This document shows positions 24,416 to 34,775 of a DNA stretch of 64,000 nt, one piece after another (the stretch's first letter is position 1; every line of letters starts with the position of its first letter). Source of the DNA: Meconema thalassinum (taxonomy: Eukaryota; Arthropoda; Insecta; Orthoptera; Tettigoniidae); NCBI GenBank assembly GCA_946902985.2, contig OX336393.1:362744779-362808778 (forward strand). The letters run 5' to 3'. Both the position numbers and the translations under genes were made by a program. Below the pieces are notes generated by a model that did no database searches, was not told the DNA's origin, and worked only from the letters and a program-made list of their open reading frames with translations.

Positions 24416-24716
24416 CCCCCAGGGGCTCACATCGAGTGGGACGTGGGTTGGCGACCATGGACCCCAGCTACTTGTGCCGGTTTCCTCTCCATCTTCTTTC
24501 CTGTCGACCTATCTTGGTCAACTCTCGTTTTCTTCTGACCCCGACGGTATTAGAGTATCTTGAGGCCTAGGGATTTCATTCCCGCCTTTATTGGCCCTGC
24601 TCTCATCTTTCCTGATCCCTCATTCTTCTAGGGATCGGCCTTCTTTCTCTGTTCATTATAGTTCTTTTTCTCTTTAAGATTCCCGCCCTGATTTTTGAAT
24701 TGTCTCCCAGTGTCTC
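24416..24716 (+). repeat. GC-rich repeat R
   Basis: Contains GGGACGTGGGTTGGCGACCA, TGGTCAACTCTCG, GACCCCGACGGTATTAGAGT and CCTCATTCTTC. Homologous stretches are at 1709-1885 (minus), 54688-54868, 54905-55085 and about 55250-55720. It has no coding frame, and the class is unknown. Confidence 0.65.
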
Positions 24717-25280
24717 TAAATTACATTTTGTGAGTATTTCGAATCTCAACCACATTTTGTAAGTGTATTTTCAATCTACATTGTATTTTGTAAGTATTTT
24801 CGATATAGACTCCATTTTGTAAGTATTGTAAGTACAGTATTTTGAATCTAACATACATTTTGTAAGCATTTTCAATTTCAAATGCATTTTGTAATTATTT
24901 TGAAATCCAATTGCACTTCGTGAGTATTTTGAATCTGTACCGGCCACTTTTAATCTAACTTGCATTGTGCATTTTCAATTTATCTTACATTTTGTAAGTA
25001 TTTTGAACCTCAATAGCGTTTTGTACGTATTTTCAATTACAATTGCATTTTGTAAGTATTTTGAATATCAAATGCATTTTGTGAGTATTTCGAATCAGCA
25101 TTGCATTTTGTAAGTTATTTGAGCCTAAGCTACATAGTGTGCGTATTTTTCAATCTAAATTACTTTTGTGAGTATTTTCCTTCCAAAATATCTTTTGTCT
25201 TTATTTCCACTCTACATTTGTGAGCCATTTCAATCTGAGTTCCATTTTGTAAGTATTTTCAGTTCAGCTTAATTTTCGTT
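24717..25280. repeat. ~31-bp minisatellite (CATTTTGTAAGTATTTTSAATC)
   Basis: About 17 diverged copies of a unit near 31 bp built on CATTTTGTAAGTATTTT followed by a variable ~12-bp half. Some copies are shortened or carry small insertions. The unit is AT-rich, and no coding frame persists across it. Confidence 0.85.
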
Positions 25281-25400
25281 ATGGTTTCCATATCATTGTC
25301 ATTTTCGCTATCACCCAGACTAATTGGGGCCGATAACCTAGATGTTAGGCCTCTTAAAATAAGTTATCATTATCATCATCATTTTCCGATCATGCATCAA
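25281..25400 (+). repeat. Repeat end with GGGGCCGATAACCTAGATGTTAGG
   Basis: GGGGCCGATAACCTAGATGTTAGGCC...TAAAATAA followed by a TCATTATCATCATCAT tail. The same end occurs at 57963-58015. It looks like the 3' terminus of a SINE or LINE with a microsatellite tail. Confidence 0.55.
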
Positions 25401-25523
25401 AGTAAACAAGAGATAGGTGGGAGCCAGGTCAGTGCGTTGTGCAATAGCGCTACGTCCCCTCCACAACCTGTGCCATTGTGGCCTTCAATGCGCCAGTCTT
25501 AGCCGAGCTATGGGCAAGTGAAC

Positions 25524-25910
25524 ATGGCGGATGCCATCGATACTCCCGCCAAGTGTGAGTTGCGGAGTGAGATCTTATTTGTTTTTTTGTTTTTGTTTTT
25601 GCAAGCAGAGCAATTGAAACCAAACTAAGAAGCATGCTCTCGTTCGGCGTAGTTTTGCTCCATGACACTGCACGACCGCACTGTGCCAACATGATCAAAG
25701 ACCTTCTCAAAGAATTCAGGGGGCAAGTATACAACCATCCACCATTCAGTCCAAACATAGCACCGAGTGACTTTCACCTCCTTCGAGAATTGAAGGTATA
25801 GTCGGGTGGCAACGCATCGCCACAAACATAGAACTTCAGGAGACTGTTCAGACGTACCCACATCATTGGCGGCAGAATTACACAGGCCTGCGAAACATGA
25901 ATACATTGAG
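25524..25910 (+). pseudogene. mariner-family transposase, internally deleted and broken
   Basis: Starts MADAIDTPAKCELRSEI, the usual N-terminal helix region of mariner transposases, then loses the middle. It resumes with GVVLLHDTARPHCANMI (second catalytic Asp block) and HPPFSPNIAPSDFHLL (third block). The Asp expected in the SPDLAPSDFHL-type motif is Asn here, there is a stop soon after, and the remainder is frame-shifted. A transposase of this family runs about 340 residues; this retains perhaps a third. Non-functional. Confidence 0.75.
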
Positions 25911-25964
25911 TTTTTGATGATTGTTATGTCATTTGGTGTGCTTATTTTGAAAATGACCTCCATT

Positions 25965-26014
25965 TTTAGCCTATTTTCAATTTTGAAAAAATAGGCTTAT
26001 GAGATCACCTTTTG

Positions 26015-26048
<34 letters not shown>

Positions 26049-27016
26049 CCCCCCTAATAAAATCTAAACGACTGGAGAGATTTCAATGAAATTCGGTAAG
26101 TTCATAGCACTATTTCGGGCGACCCCGACCGTGCCCTTCAAATTTTGTTACGTCTCACCAATGCAACATGGCGGCTGTGCGAAATATTTCACCAGCATTC
26201 AATATCTCCGAAACTATTACCGATATTTTCCTGACATTTTGTATGGTGATAAAGGGAACTAACCTACTATAAGTTCACTTGTGTGACCTTTGAAAACCTG
26301 GTTACTACAAAACTAACATGGCGGCTAAGCGAAGTTACGACTTTAAAATAGACGTTTCTCGCGATTTAACCAAAAAACGCAATGAAACTTGGTACAGTAT
26401 ATGTTTATATACATTGTAATGCACCGACATCTACCTTCGTTCAATTGTTTACATAACCACAAGATGGCGGATGCGCGAAATATTTCACCGGCATTCTATA
26501 TCTCCGAAACTATTAGCGGTATCTCCCTGAAATTTTGTACAGAGATAAAGGGCACTACTGGAAGTCCATCTATATAAGACTTTAAAAAACCGGTTAACTA
26601 CAAAACGAACATGGCGGCCAAGCGAATTTGAAAATTTTAAATAGACCTTTCTCGCGATTTAATGTTCCAAACGCACTGAAATCTGGTACAGGAAATATTT
26701 ATACACATTGTAATGCACTGGTATCTAATTTAGTTCAATTGTTTACATAACCTCAAGATGGCGGCTGTGCGAATTTTAAAATCTCTTAGTTACTTCTTGT
26801 GTCCTAATTATGCGATTGAAGTTTGAATACTACACGTAGACAATAATCTGCATGTAACAGTACATGACGACCATCCCAAATATTTAGCCGGTTTTCAATA
26901 TCTACGAATCTATTATAGCAATCAAAATGAAATTGTGTATGCTGATCGTGGCAATTAACATAGGCTAAGTAGGATATATGAAAATAGGCTGTATAGTTCT
27001 TCACGGAACTACTTGT
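25965..27016 (+). mobile_element. Rolling-circle-like element, group 1, copy B (complete ends)
   Basis: The 5' end TTTAGCCTATTTTC with its immediate complementary hairpin, TTATGAGATCACC and a (GT)n run match copy A at 5952. The interior has CAAGATGGCGGMTG motifs at 26460 and 26755. The 3' end GAAAATAGGCT...TAGTTCTTCACGGAACTACTTGTT matches 7445-7477. It is about 1.05 kb against 1.53 kb for copy A, so it has fewer internal units. Confidence 0.7.
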
Positions 27017-27297
27017 TTTCCATCACGTCAGGGTATTGGTAAAATCGATATCAATATTTTTGATAAAATCTAGAGAAAAAAATCCCTCGAGTTTAAACTT
27101 TTTGTATCAAATTATGATGCAATTTCTAGAAGAAACTAACATAAAATAGACGATTGACTAAGAGGAACAAACAATGTTTACAGGAACGTTCGAAACAAAT
27201 TTTAATCTCAGCACAAAAAAAGTGTCTCTATTTAAATACGTAGTAATTTTCCTACGAAACTTCTTCTTGACGTTCTTCTATTATGTTCAATCCAGGT

Positions 27298-27690
27298 AAG
27301 CTTGCCACGGTGGGAGTGTGGTTATCGTGTCGGACTACTAACCCCAAGCTTGCAGGTTCACTCCTGGCCGTGGTAAGTGATTTTTGAAAGGCGAAAAAAA
27401 TCACGACACGCATGTCGTACGATGTTGGCATGGTAAAGAAACCATTTTAATTCAGAAGGCAGTGTTCATAATGACAAAATTAGATTTCCCGCCAACATAA
27501 AGTTCCTCTTTTCTCTACTAGAAAGCGCTATAGTGTCAAGGAGCTTAGATAGCCTATCTAACCTCCTTTACTTTCATAGTGCTTCAAGGAACAACAAAAT
27601 TCGACATGCAAGCTGCCCTCTGGGTGTCAAATAACAAAGATAGCACCAGGCACCCGAGGCAATACGAAATTAGTATTATTATTATTATCT
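27298..27690 (+). repeat. tRNA-headed SINE, type V
   Basis: GCTTGCCACGGTGGGAGTG...CCCCAAGCTTGCAGGTTCACTC is tRNA-like. The body includes GACACGCATGTCGTACGATG, CCGCCAACATAAAGTTCCT, CGACATGCAAGCTGCCCTC and GGTGTCAAATAACAAAG, with an ATT tail. Other copies are interrupted: 37877-38126 plus 41527-41640, and 53777-54505. Confidence 0.75.
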
Positions 27691-27819
27691 AGGTAAAACC
27701 AAGTAGGCCTACAATTCAATTTTTTAAGAAAACAAGAAGTGATAGAACTTAATTACTGTTTTCGAAATCCAGCAACGAAAAATACATCAAGTTCAGATAT
27801 CACTTCCCTTGTATTATTT

Positions 27820-28018
27820 TCATCGCAGGCTTGTGATATTTGCAGAGAGCATTGGGAAGCTGGTGTCACGATACGTCAAATGCATCAATCGTTTCGGCGA
27901 TTATGTTGAAGAATCAAGTACAAAACAACTAAACTTTTAATACCAAAATCATTTTGTTATTTGAATCTGATTTTTTTTTCTTTATAGCCCATCGGAGGTT
28001 GAAAAGAACAGCCCTCGT
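27820..28018 (+). pseudogene. mariner transposase C-terminus and 3' end
   Basis: In one frame: FAESIGKLVSRYVKCINRFG then DYVEE. This is the conserved last block of mariner transposases, where the final (R/W)YDKC is RYVKC. It is followed by an AT-rich 3' UTR and the inverted end sequence at 27985-28018 (see 24379). Only about 30 residues survive. Confidence 0.7.
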
Positions 28019-29429
28019 ATATTAGTAACTTACATGCTTCATTTCGAATATTATTACTCTAGAACAAATCGCTCAGTAATCGTGAGCATTATCCCACCTA
28101 GAACGACAAACAATGTTATGTTATGTAATAATTTTCCTTTTCCTATCCTACGAGTCTCTCACATATTTAACTACCAGTTGGTAAAGCTTTCTCCAGTTTT
28201 AATTGAAAAAGTTAGCAGCAACTCCGTTGCAGAAACGGAACAGAATGACCTTAGAGCAATAACCCTGGACTGCAATTCCATTGTACTACTAGCTCTTTAT
28301 CTGGGACTACTGCATTGCACGAAACCAAACCAAGCAAAGCCCTGCCGTAAATTCCCCATGCTGCACCGCATTTACGACTGGCCGTATCGATCATTACATA
28401 AACGCAATTGAGATACAAATGAATTGCATTATAAACCAGGTAACCCCACGGACGAAGGCCTAATTATTAACTTGCACTCGGCTTGTCGAAGCAAGTTAAG
28501 TCCCTCCGTTTATGTTGGTGTTCCAATTAAATTTACAATACCATTACATAATTGAAGACCTTCCCTCTTCTTCTTCATTGTAAATTACCCTTTTGTGGCC
28601 CATATTTTAAATGAGGATGTGGAGTGGAACGCACCTCTTCTCAGTATTCTTTATGAGGCTGAGTGTTGTCTTTTATACCTCACACATCAGATATAAATTT
28701 ATTGAACGAGGCACGATTAGAACCCAGGACCTTTGGAATAAAAATCTTAATACCTTCCGATAGACACCAAAGGCCAGAAAAAAAGAAGCGTTGTTGTTAT
28801 TAACCCTCCAACCAGGGTCACATTTCTTGGCAGAGTCGGGAAACAAACCCGGACATGTGTAACATTTCGACGGATGTTCAACACTCGTGATATCAAAGTT
28901 GTAAGATTTAATCGGCTAGTTCTCGTTAGGAGTGCTTAATTGTTTAAATGCTAAATGTCATGAGATTTACTGGCACGTTAAAGAACCCCTTCAGGCCAAA
29001 ATTCAGGGTCAGAAGGGAATATCGATGTCTTGGGTGCTCATATGAAGTGCGAGCTATGAGGAAGTAATCCCCTAATGAGCATAACGATTAATAAAACTTT
29101 TTAAATGTCAACATGAACGAAAGATTGATATAATGAAATAATCAATAAGACGATGAAGAAAAAAAAGTTAATGTAAAAACTTCTGAGTGTCGTATTCAGA
29201 AATGATTGGACAGTAACCATTCTCTTTTTTTCTGTTTGTTTTGCCTTTCTTTCTGAGTCTGCTGGACTTGTTTGAGTGGCTATGCATCCCAATCTTGTAA
29301 AAATTACACGCTCAATGTGCCCACTTGTGCAGAATAGAAGGCTGATATGAAGACCTCATATGTCGATTCTAGTTCATTTCAGGACATAGAAAATTTGTTC
29401 GTGTTCCGTTGAAAAAACTTGTCACTTAA
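28019..29429. other. No gene; degraded SINE pieces
   Basis: The 125-codon frame 28034-28411 has no recognisable domain. 28600-28760 and 28790-28870 hold faint SINE body words (GAGGCTGAGTG, TTTCTTGGCAGAG). 28955-29010 matches the type III SINE body (GAGATTTACTGGCACGTTAAAG). Confidence 0.4.
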
Positions 29430-30101
29430 AGAAATTCTACCTAAAAGTTCACCTATGGGACTTTCAAAAACCTGGTGACTACAAAACCAACATGGCGGCC
29501 AAGCGAAGTTGAGACTTTGAATAGAATTTTCTCGCGATTTAACCATCCAAACGTAATGAAACTTGGTACAGAAAATGTTCATACACATTGTAATGCACCG
29601 GCGTCCTATTTAGTTCAATTGTTTACATAACCTCAAAATGGCGGCTGTGCGAAATATTTCACTGGCATTATATAATACGAAACTATTACCGATATCACCC
29701 TGAAATTTTGTACGGTGATAAAGGGCACTGCTAAAAGTTTTTCTATTAACTTTCAAAAATCTGTGAAGTACAAGACGAACGTGGCGGCCATGTGAAGATG
29801 AAACATTTTAAAATACTTTTCTCGTGATTTAACCATCTGAGCGCAGTGAAATGTGGTACAATAATTGATTATACAGGGCGCCCGAGAATGTTCTCCGCAG
29901 TGGGTACGTGCAGCTGTGAGTGGTTGAGTCATGCGTTTTAGTTGGCTGCACTGCACTGTGTCCTTCAAAGCGGGACTTCCCTGTTTGAGCTGTCGGTGTG
30001 TATCGCGATAAGTGCGCAGCCTGCATGTCTTCGGCGTGTATTAGTCAGCGAGCGTTCAGATATATTATTATTGGAAGAGTGCAACTGTATACAGGCGGTA
30101 A

Positions 30102-30445
30102 TGTTTACTACTGAAGAGAGAGTTTTTTGGTGGAATACGTTTTCGCGAAGGCGATCGGTTTACAGAAAATGTAAAATTAAGATTTCAGGCGCGGTTTCCT
30201 AATTCAAAGTGTCCAACTCGTAATACCGTTCGGGATTTGGTAAGTAAATTTCGTGTGACTGGCTCATTGCACGATGTACCGGGAACAGGCAGGCCTACGC
30301 TTTTAACAGACGAAAAAATTGATGAAATCTCCGATATAATGCTGCGTAGTCCAAGTAAATCAATACGAAAATTAGCTCAACAAACAGGAATCTCTAAGTC
30401 GACAGCACATAAAGCTGTAAGAGACAAGCTTCAGTTGTTCCCTTA
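30102..30445 (+). pseudogene. Transposase N-terminal helix-turn-helix fragment
   Basis: Begins MFTTEERVFWW, shifts frame near 30130, then reads RFREGDRFTENV, FPNSKCPTRNTVRDLVSKF, GSLHDVPGTGRPTLLTDEK and KSIRKLAQQTGISKSTAHKA, ending KLQLFPY where the Helitron fragment begins. The two helix-turn-helix-like blocks and the GRP linker fit the DNA-binding half of insect Tc1/mariner-type transposases of the DDE_3 group. The catalytic half is absent. The fragment at 42823-43204 is the opposite half of a related protein. Confidence 0.75.
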
Positions 30446-30791
30446 TAGTGGGCGAAGTATGGAAGATAGACATATGCTCTCGCGGACTTTTTTGTAGAAC
30501 TTTTCATGCTGAACAATTCTTACACTCATAGTATTTAGATATTTTTAACGGTTTGCCCAGCGTAAGCTTACTAAGTGCTCGGACGCCAGGTATTTTTTAT
30601 TGACTTTTCCACTAAAATCGTTACTGCTCGGCTTTCTTTGATCATAAATAAATTATTTTCTACAGAAATCATACTCGATATAACATTTACAGAATGGTGA
30701 AAACCGTATCAAAATCCATCCAGTGGTTCTCGAGTATACCCGTAACATCCAAGAATCGGGGACTTTGTTTTATACTAAGTACAGATAGAGA
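30441..30791 (-). mobile_element. Helitron-like fragment (inverted copy of 13503-13860)
   Basis: The minus-strand 5' end TCTCTATC follows an A at 30792, as in the copy at 13503. It shares CCCCGATTCTTGGATGT, ATCCAGTGGTTCTCGAG (read on plus) and TTTTTAACGGTTTGCCCAGC (plus) with it. The 3' third is missing where it meets the transposase fragment. Confidence 0.65.
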
Positions 30792-31477
30792 TGATGCAAG
30801 CGGCAGCCGTGCTACCAACTTAACTGCTGTAGCTAGCTCTCGCAGACGCATGTACAGTAGGCGCTGCGGAGAACATTCCCGGACTCACTGTACATATTGT
30901 TATGCACTGGCATCTAATTTAGTTCAATTTTTTACATAACCTCAAGATGGCGGCTGTGCGAAATTTGAAAATTAAGTTTTTATTTCTTGTGTCGTAATTA
31001 TGCGATCGAAGTGAAAGCTTGAATAATAATGCTACGCAATAATTTTCCTTTAATGGTACATAACTCTATGGCCTATACATATAACAATGCAAAATGGTGA
31101 GCATCCGAAATATGTTGACGGATCTCAATATCTACGAATTGATCACAACAATCAAACTGATATTTTGTATGTTGATCGAGGCAATTAACATGAGAAGGAT
31201 ATATGAAAATAAGCTGTATAGTTCTTCACGGAACTACTTGTTACGTTTCCATTTCTTCCAACAATCTCCATTCAGTGGAAATTAAAAAAAAATTACTAGC
31301 TTCGGAGCGAGTTTAAGAGCTGACTAGAGCCTATCACCCCAGATTCGGCCTGCATCCAACTATCGAGTCTTATCGAGTTAACACTTCAGAGAAGTGTATG
31401 TGTTTGGATTTTCTCTGTTCACCTCGGCTTTTCTGAATTGCGTCTGGGACCTACTGTCCGTGCGCCTTCTAACCTTA

Positions 31478-31527
31478 CGCTGAGTAAACCGTTAAAGATA
31501 CCGGGCGAAGCCGGGGCGTATTGCTAG
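31478..31527 (+). mobile_element. Helitron 3' terminus
   Basis: TACGCTGAGTAAACCGTTAAA followed by the hairpin CCGGGCGAAGCCGGGG and, 8 bp later, CTAG with a T next (31524-31528). This is the classic Helitron 3' signature and insertion point. The start of the element upstream is not clear (possibly within 31260-31400). Confidence 0.65.
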
Positions 31528-31877
31528 TAGAAAATAACAAGAGATAAAAGCCATTTAAATGCGTAAATAATTGTGTGAATGCATACGATGCTGGTCATAA
31601 AAGATCTCTTGTAGCATATTTAGTGAATGCATGACAAAATACAACCAAGAATGATCTTGCAACGGAGACTCGTACTCAAATAAAATCTCATTTTTCATAC
31701 CTAGTACTCTGTATCTTAATTTTCAACAAAGAATATGGTTCTTTTCAGATTTGCCATAATAATCTGGCCACCTGTGTATAATCATGGTGATCAGTTATGC
31801 TGGAATCACCCTATATACAGTAAACGCTCTCTCCAAATAATGCTCAAGACGGCATAAGGAACTTATTAATTGTTTTT
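31528..31877. other. No gene recognised
   Basis: AT-rich spacer. Confidence 0.35.
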
Positions 31878-32310
31878 AGGGTCTTGGGTCCACTTGGTTA
31901 TTTAGGACCCTGTACTTGACCATGTGTTGTATTTGTATATAACCCGTGATCCTGTGCTGACTCTACACTAGTAGTGTGTGCAATTGTAACCCCATTAGGG
32001 TCAGGGATTGGTATAGGTTCTCCGGAACAAAATAATAGATATAATAGTATCTATATTTTTAATTCAGTTGGGGATTGGTAAGGAGTTGGCCTTGTCCTTT
32101 CGTTACGAATCATCCTGGCATTTCCATGAAGTAGAAGTGGAAACCTACCTGTTATCAATTTTACCTCACAAGGCTGAGTGTGCCATTTTCCAGCCCTCAG
32201 ACCACAATCGAATTTATTATCAGCCCGGAATCAAACCCTGACATCCAGGGTGACAGCCAAGAATGCTAGCTGCTGGTTATACTACTACCAGGGAGACAGT
32301 GAACCCCTAA
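31878..32310 (-). repeat. tRNA-headed SINE, degraded
   Basis: On the minus strand the head includes AGCAGCTAGCATTCTTGG and GGGTTTGATTCCGGGCTG (box B-like). The body has GAGGGCTGGAAAATGGCAC and the tail at low coordinates includes ACCCTGTACTTGACCATGTG. The same type recurs at 37030-37170 and 49046-49131. Confidence 0.55.
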
Positions 32311-32999
32311 AAGGTTCAGAGTAGCGGAAGATGAGTCAATAAGAGAGATGTCCGCAGCTATGCAATGCCGGCTCCAGAGGATTGTTGCCTGTTAATAAAG
32401 AATGACTGACGCACAGTGCTTGCCTGCCATCAATGCACTCACATGCTCCAAATAGCAAAGGAACACACATGCTGCCATGTCAACAATTGAGCTCTGTAAA
32501 CAGCCACGATACCAGTCTCTGAGGAATCTATGCAAATCACGCATTCGTTCACTATACGTCCCGTATTAGCTGATTAAATATTAACATGCAGTTGAACAGG
32601 AATATGAGACAGTTACTCGAAACTGGATGCAACATTTGAAGCTTGCTTTTAATACACAGTCATCATCATAATCGTCATCATTTAATCGTCTCCAGTTTCC
32701 CGGATGCGGTGTAAGAGCGCTCTCCATTTCAGTCTGTGTTGAATGATGATAAAGTAAATGGACTGTAAAACATATTAGGAGTGAATCATATCACGGATGC
32801 ACAGAGTGGTATTAATTATTTAATTACACTAATTTGACCAAACGCCAGCACGACGACGACATCAACACACAGAATTAAAAAAATACATAACAACAAAGAA
32901 AAAACAAGGACTATAAAATCAGATTGGCTACCAGATAGGGCAGAACTGTTGATTAGTTGTCCATATAGCCACTGGCGGGCTTAGCTGACGTCCAGTCTC
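32311..32999. other. No gene recognised
   Basis: Mixed spacer. TCATCATCATAATCGTCATCA lies near 32661-32681. Confidence 0.35.
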
Positions 33000-33437
33000 C
33001 AATCCAGCGCCACCGACGTGTGGTTTGGCAACACACTGCCCCCACAAGAAGCAATCCAGAACACTATGCAAATACAATATTCTTCTTCATCAACTTTACA
33101 CAATTCCACTCCTATATCTTCCAGATCATATTTTATTTGGGAGATCCGTCGTGTCCTTGGTCTTCCCCTAGGTCGCTTTCCTTTTATGTCCTTATCAAAC
33201 CACTTCCGTGCAACTCTCTTTTAGATCCATCCTCTTCAAGTGACCGAACCATCTCAACCTTAATGTTGCTATAGTTTCCTTAAGTGGTTTCACTTGTATG
33301 TCTTCACGGATCTTTTCATTCCTGATCTTATCGCGTCTCGTTTTCTGAAGCATTGCCCTGAGAAATTTCATTTCCCCAGCCTGAAGTCTGCTGTTATCCC
33401 TTCTATTAATGGTTCACGTTTCCAAACAACTTTGTAT
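33000..33437 (-). pseudogene. Non-LTR retrotransposon C-terminal fragment
   Basis: Minus-strand frames give GEMKFLRAMLQKTRRDKIRN, then LRLRWFGHLKRMDLKESC, then after stops GRPRTRRISQIKYDLEDIG. The RWFGHLKRM block is the usual LINE tail after the RT. Two stops and a frame change make it dead. Confidence 0.7.
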
Positions 33438-33469
33438 AAGGCCTACTTTGTACCAACAACACTATATGG

Positions 33470-33696
33470 CCTGGACTTCTCACCGAGGGCGTCATCTTCC
33501 TTCATGACAACGCACGATCTCAAACAGCCCAGAAGACCATCATCATATTGTTGAAGCGCTTTCGCTGGGGCATCATTGATTACCCTTCCTACAGCCCGGG
33601 TCTCGCTCCAAGAAAACTTCACCCGTTTCCATACTTGAAGGAACACTTCGACGATTCACTACATACCAGGAGGTGAAAGACTTCGTGACAACGTGA
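33470..33696 (+). pseudogene. mariner transposase C-terminal half, broken
   Basis: FLHDNARSQTAQKTIIILLK, then RFRWGIIDYPSYSPGLAP, then LHPFPYLKEHFDDSLH. HDNAR carries the second catalytic Asp. In the third block the usual Asp of SPDLAP is Gly. It is cut at 33697 by the hAT insertion and continues briefly beyond 34372. Confidence 0.75.
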
Positions 33697-33704
33697 CTGA
33701 ACAC

Positions 33705-34364
33705 CAGTGCTGGATTACCCATTAGGCCCGACTAGGCCCAGGCCTAGGGCCCCAATTATCTGGAGCCTCAAAAAAATTTACAATGTCCTTTAAAAACTGA
33801 GTTCACTCATTCTGAACTTTACGAAATTCGAGACAAGCTTAAGTCTATTTTTCCGAACGTTGAAATTGCTTTTCGCATTTTCCTGACCCTCATGATAACA
33901 AATTGTTCTGCGGAGCGCTCGTTTTCAAAATTGAAACGGATATAAAGTGTGCAAAGAAGTATCATGTCACAAGAACGATTAGACATGCTAAGTTTAATGA
34001 ATATCGAGTCAGATGTACTGTTGATTTTGATGAAATTGAAGAAGATTTGATTGACCGAAAAAACAGAAAAATAAATTTTTGATTATATTTTACAGAAGTA
34101 AATAAAAAATAGTATGATTGTTTTAATTAAATTGTTCATCAAATCATCTGAAATGTTTTCAAATAACGATGATCGTTTCAATTTAAATGTATGTATATAT
34201 GATTTAATACAAAGTGTATTATTCATCTTGAAAAAAAAAAACTCTTGTATATATAATACTTTATTAAATGTACAGATGCTAAAAATAAAAATTATTTGAA
34301 AAAAAATAAAGGGGCCCCAAAAATCTGAGGGACTTGGGCTTCATTTTACCTTAATCCGCCAGTG
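33705..34364 (+). mobile_element. hAT transposon with perfect 8-bp target duplication
   Basis: Flanked by CTGAACAC at 33697-33704 and 34365-34372. The ends are CAGTGCTGGATTA on the left and the complement of CACTGGCGGATTAA on the right. An 8-bp duplication and CA(G/C)TG-type ends are standard for hAT elements. It carries only the C-terminal end of a transposase (33795-34076) and an AT-rich 3' part, so it is an internally deleted copy. Confidence 0.9.
33795..34076 (+). pseudogene. hAT transposase dimerisation-domain fragment
   Basis: Reads FPNVEIAFRIFLTLMITNCS then AERSFSKLKRI, a stop, then SIMSQERLDMLSLMNIESD. The NCSAERSFSKLKRI block is the conserved hAT C-terminal dimerisation motif. The DDE catalytic core upstream is gone. 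One in-frame stop. Confidence 0.85.
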
Positions 34365-34372
34365 CTGAACAC

Positions 34373-34775
34373 GCAAGGACAGCCACCACTACCATGAGAT
34401 GGAGACGACTGAAATTCTACGGGCACCTGTTCCGAATGGGGAACGATAGAATCACCCATAAGATCTTCAACTTGATTAATGACTACAAGACTGGCAGCTT
34501 GTGGCTTAATGAAGTGAAACAAGACTTGAATAACGCAGGGATTTTAGACTGTGATATTCTTGACCGTTCCAAATGTTGTGATAGTGTTAACTGTTGGTCC
34601 CCACCACCCAAAGTGATTAGGACCCGACCACCCCACTCACAGGAGAGGAATGACAAGTTATTGGCTGGACTGAGGAGATATTGGATAACAAAGAAAGCAT
34701 CGCATATGCACTAGTCTTAAGCGCTCCTTAGTGGCCTTAAATCATTAATAATAATACTGAATGTCACTGGTTACA
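34373..34775 (+). pseudogene. Non-LTR retrotransposon C-terminal region with (TAA)n tail
   Basis: The frame 34394-34714 gives MRWRRLKFYGHLFRMGNDRI and THKIFNLINDYKTGSLWLNE, then the block VKQDLNNAGI. It is followed by a short 3' UTR and an AATAATAATAC tail. It matches the fragments at 3010 and 23540. The boundary with the mariner remnant lies near 34385. Confidence 0.7.

Larger units (their letters stand above)
29874..30890 (+). mobile_element. Tc1/mariner-type transposon, TA target site, broken transposase
   Basis: Bounded by TA on both sides (29872-29873 and 30891-30892). The ends are inverted: CAGGGCGCCCGAGAATGTTC on the left against the complement of GAACATTCCCGGACTCACTG on the right. 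The arms match those of the MITE at 63486-63797. Inside are an N-terminal transposase fragment (30102-30445) and an inverted Helitron fragment (30441-30791). It interrupts rolling-circle-like copy C, so it is younger than that copy. Confidence 0.85.
29430..31241 (+). mobile_element. Rolling-circle-like element, group 1, copy C, split by a transposon
   Basis: Units 29430-29873 and 30891-31241 match copies A and B (for example CCTCAAAATGGCGGCTGTGCG and CCTCAAGATGGCGGCTGTGCG). They are separated by a TA-flanked transposon at 29874-30890. The 3' end has AAAATAAGCTG, TAGTTCTTCACGGAACTA and CTTGTT. The 5' end motif is missing, so this copy is 5'-truncated. Confidence 0.75.

Noticed and set aside
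24717..25280. CRISPR-like array (regular repeat with variable halves)
   Set aside because: Units are diverged, the spacing is too short, no cas genes are present and the genome is eukaryotic. It is a minisatellite.
28034..28411. 125-codon plus-strand frame
   Set aside because: No domain or repeat match; lies between transposon pieces.
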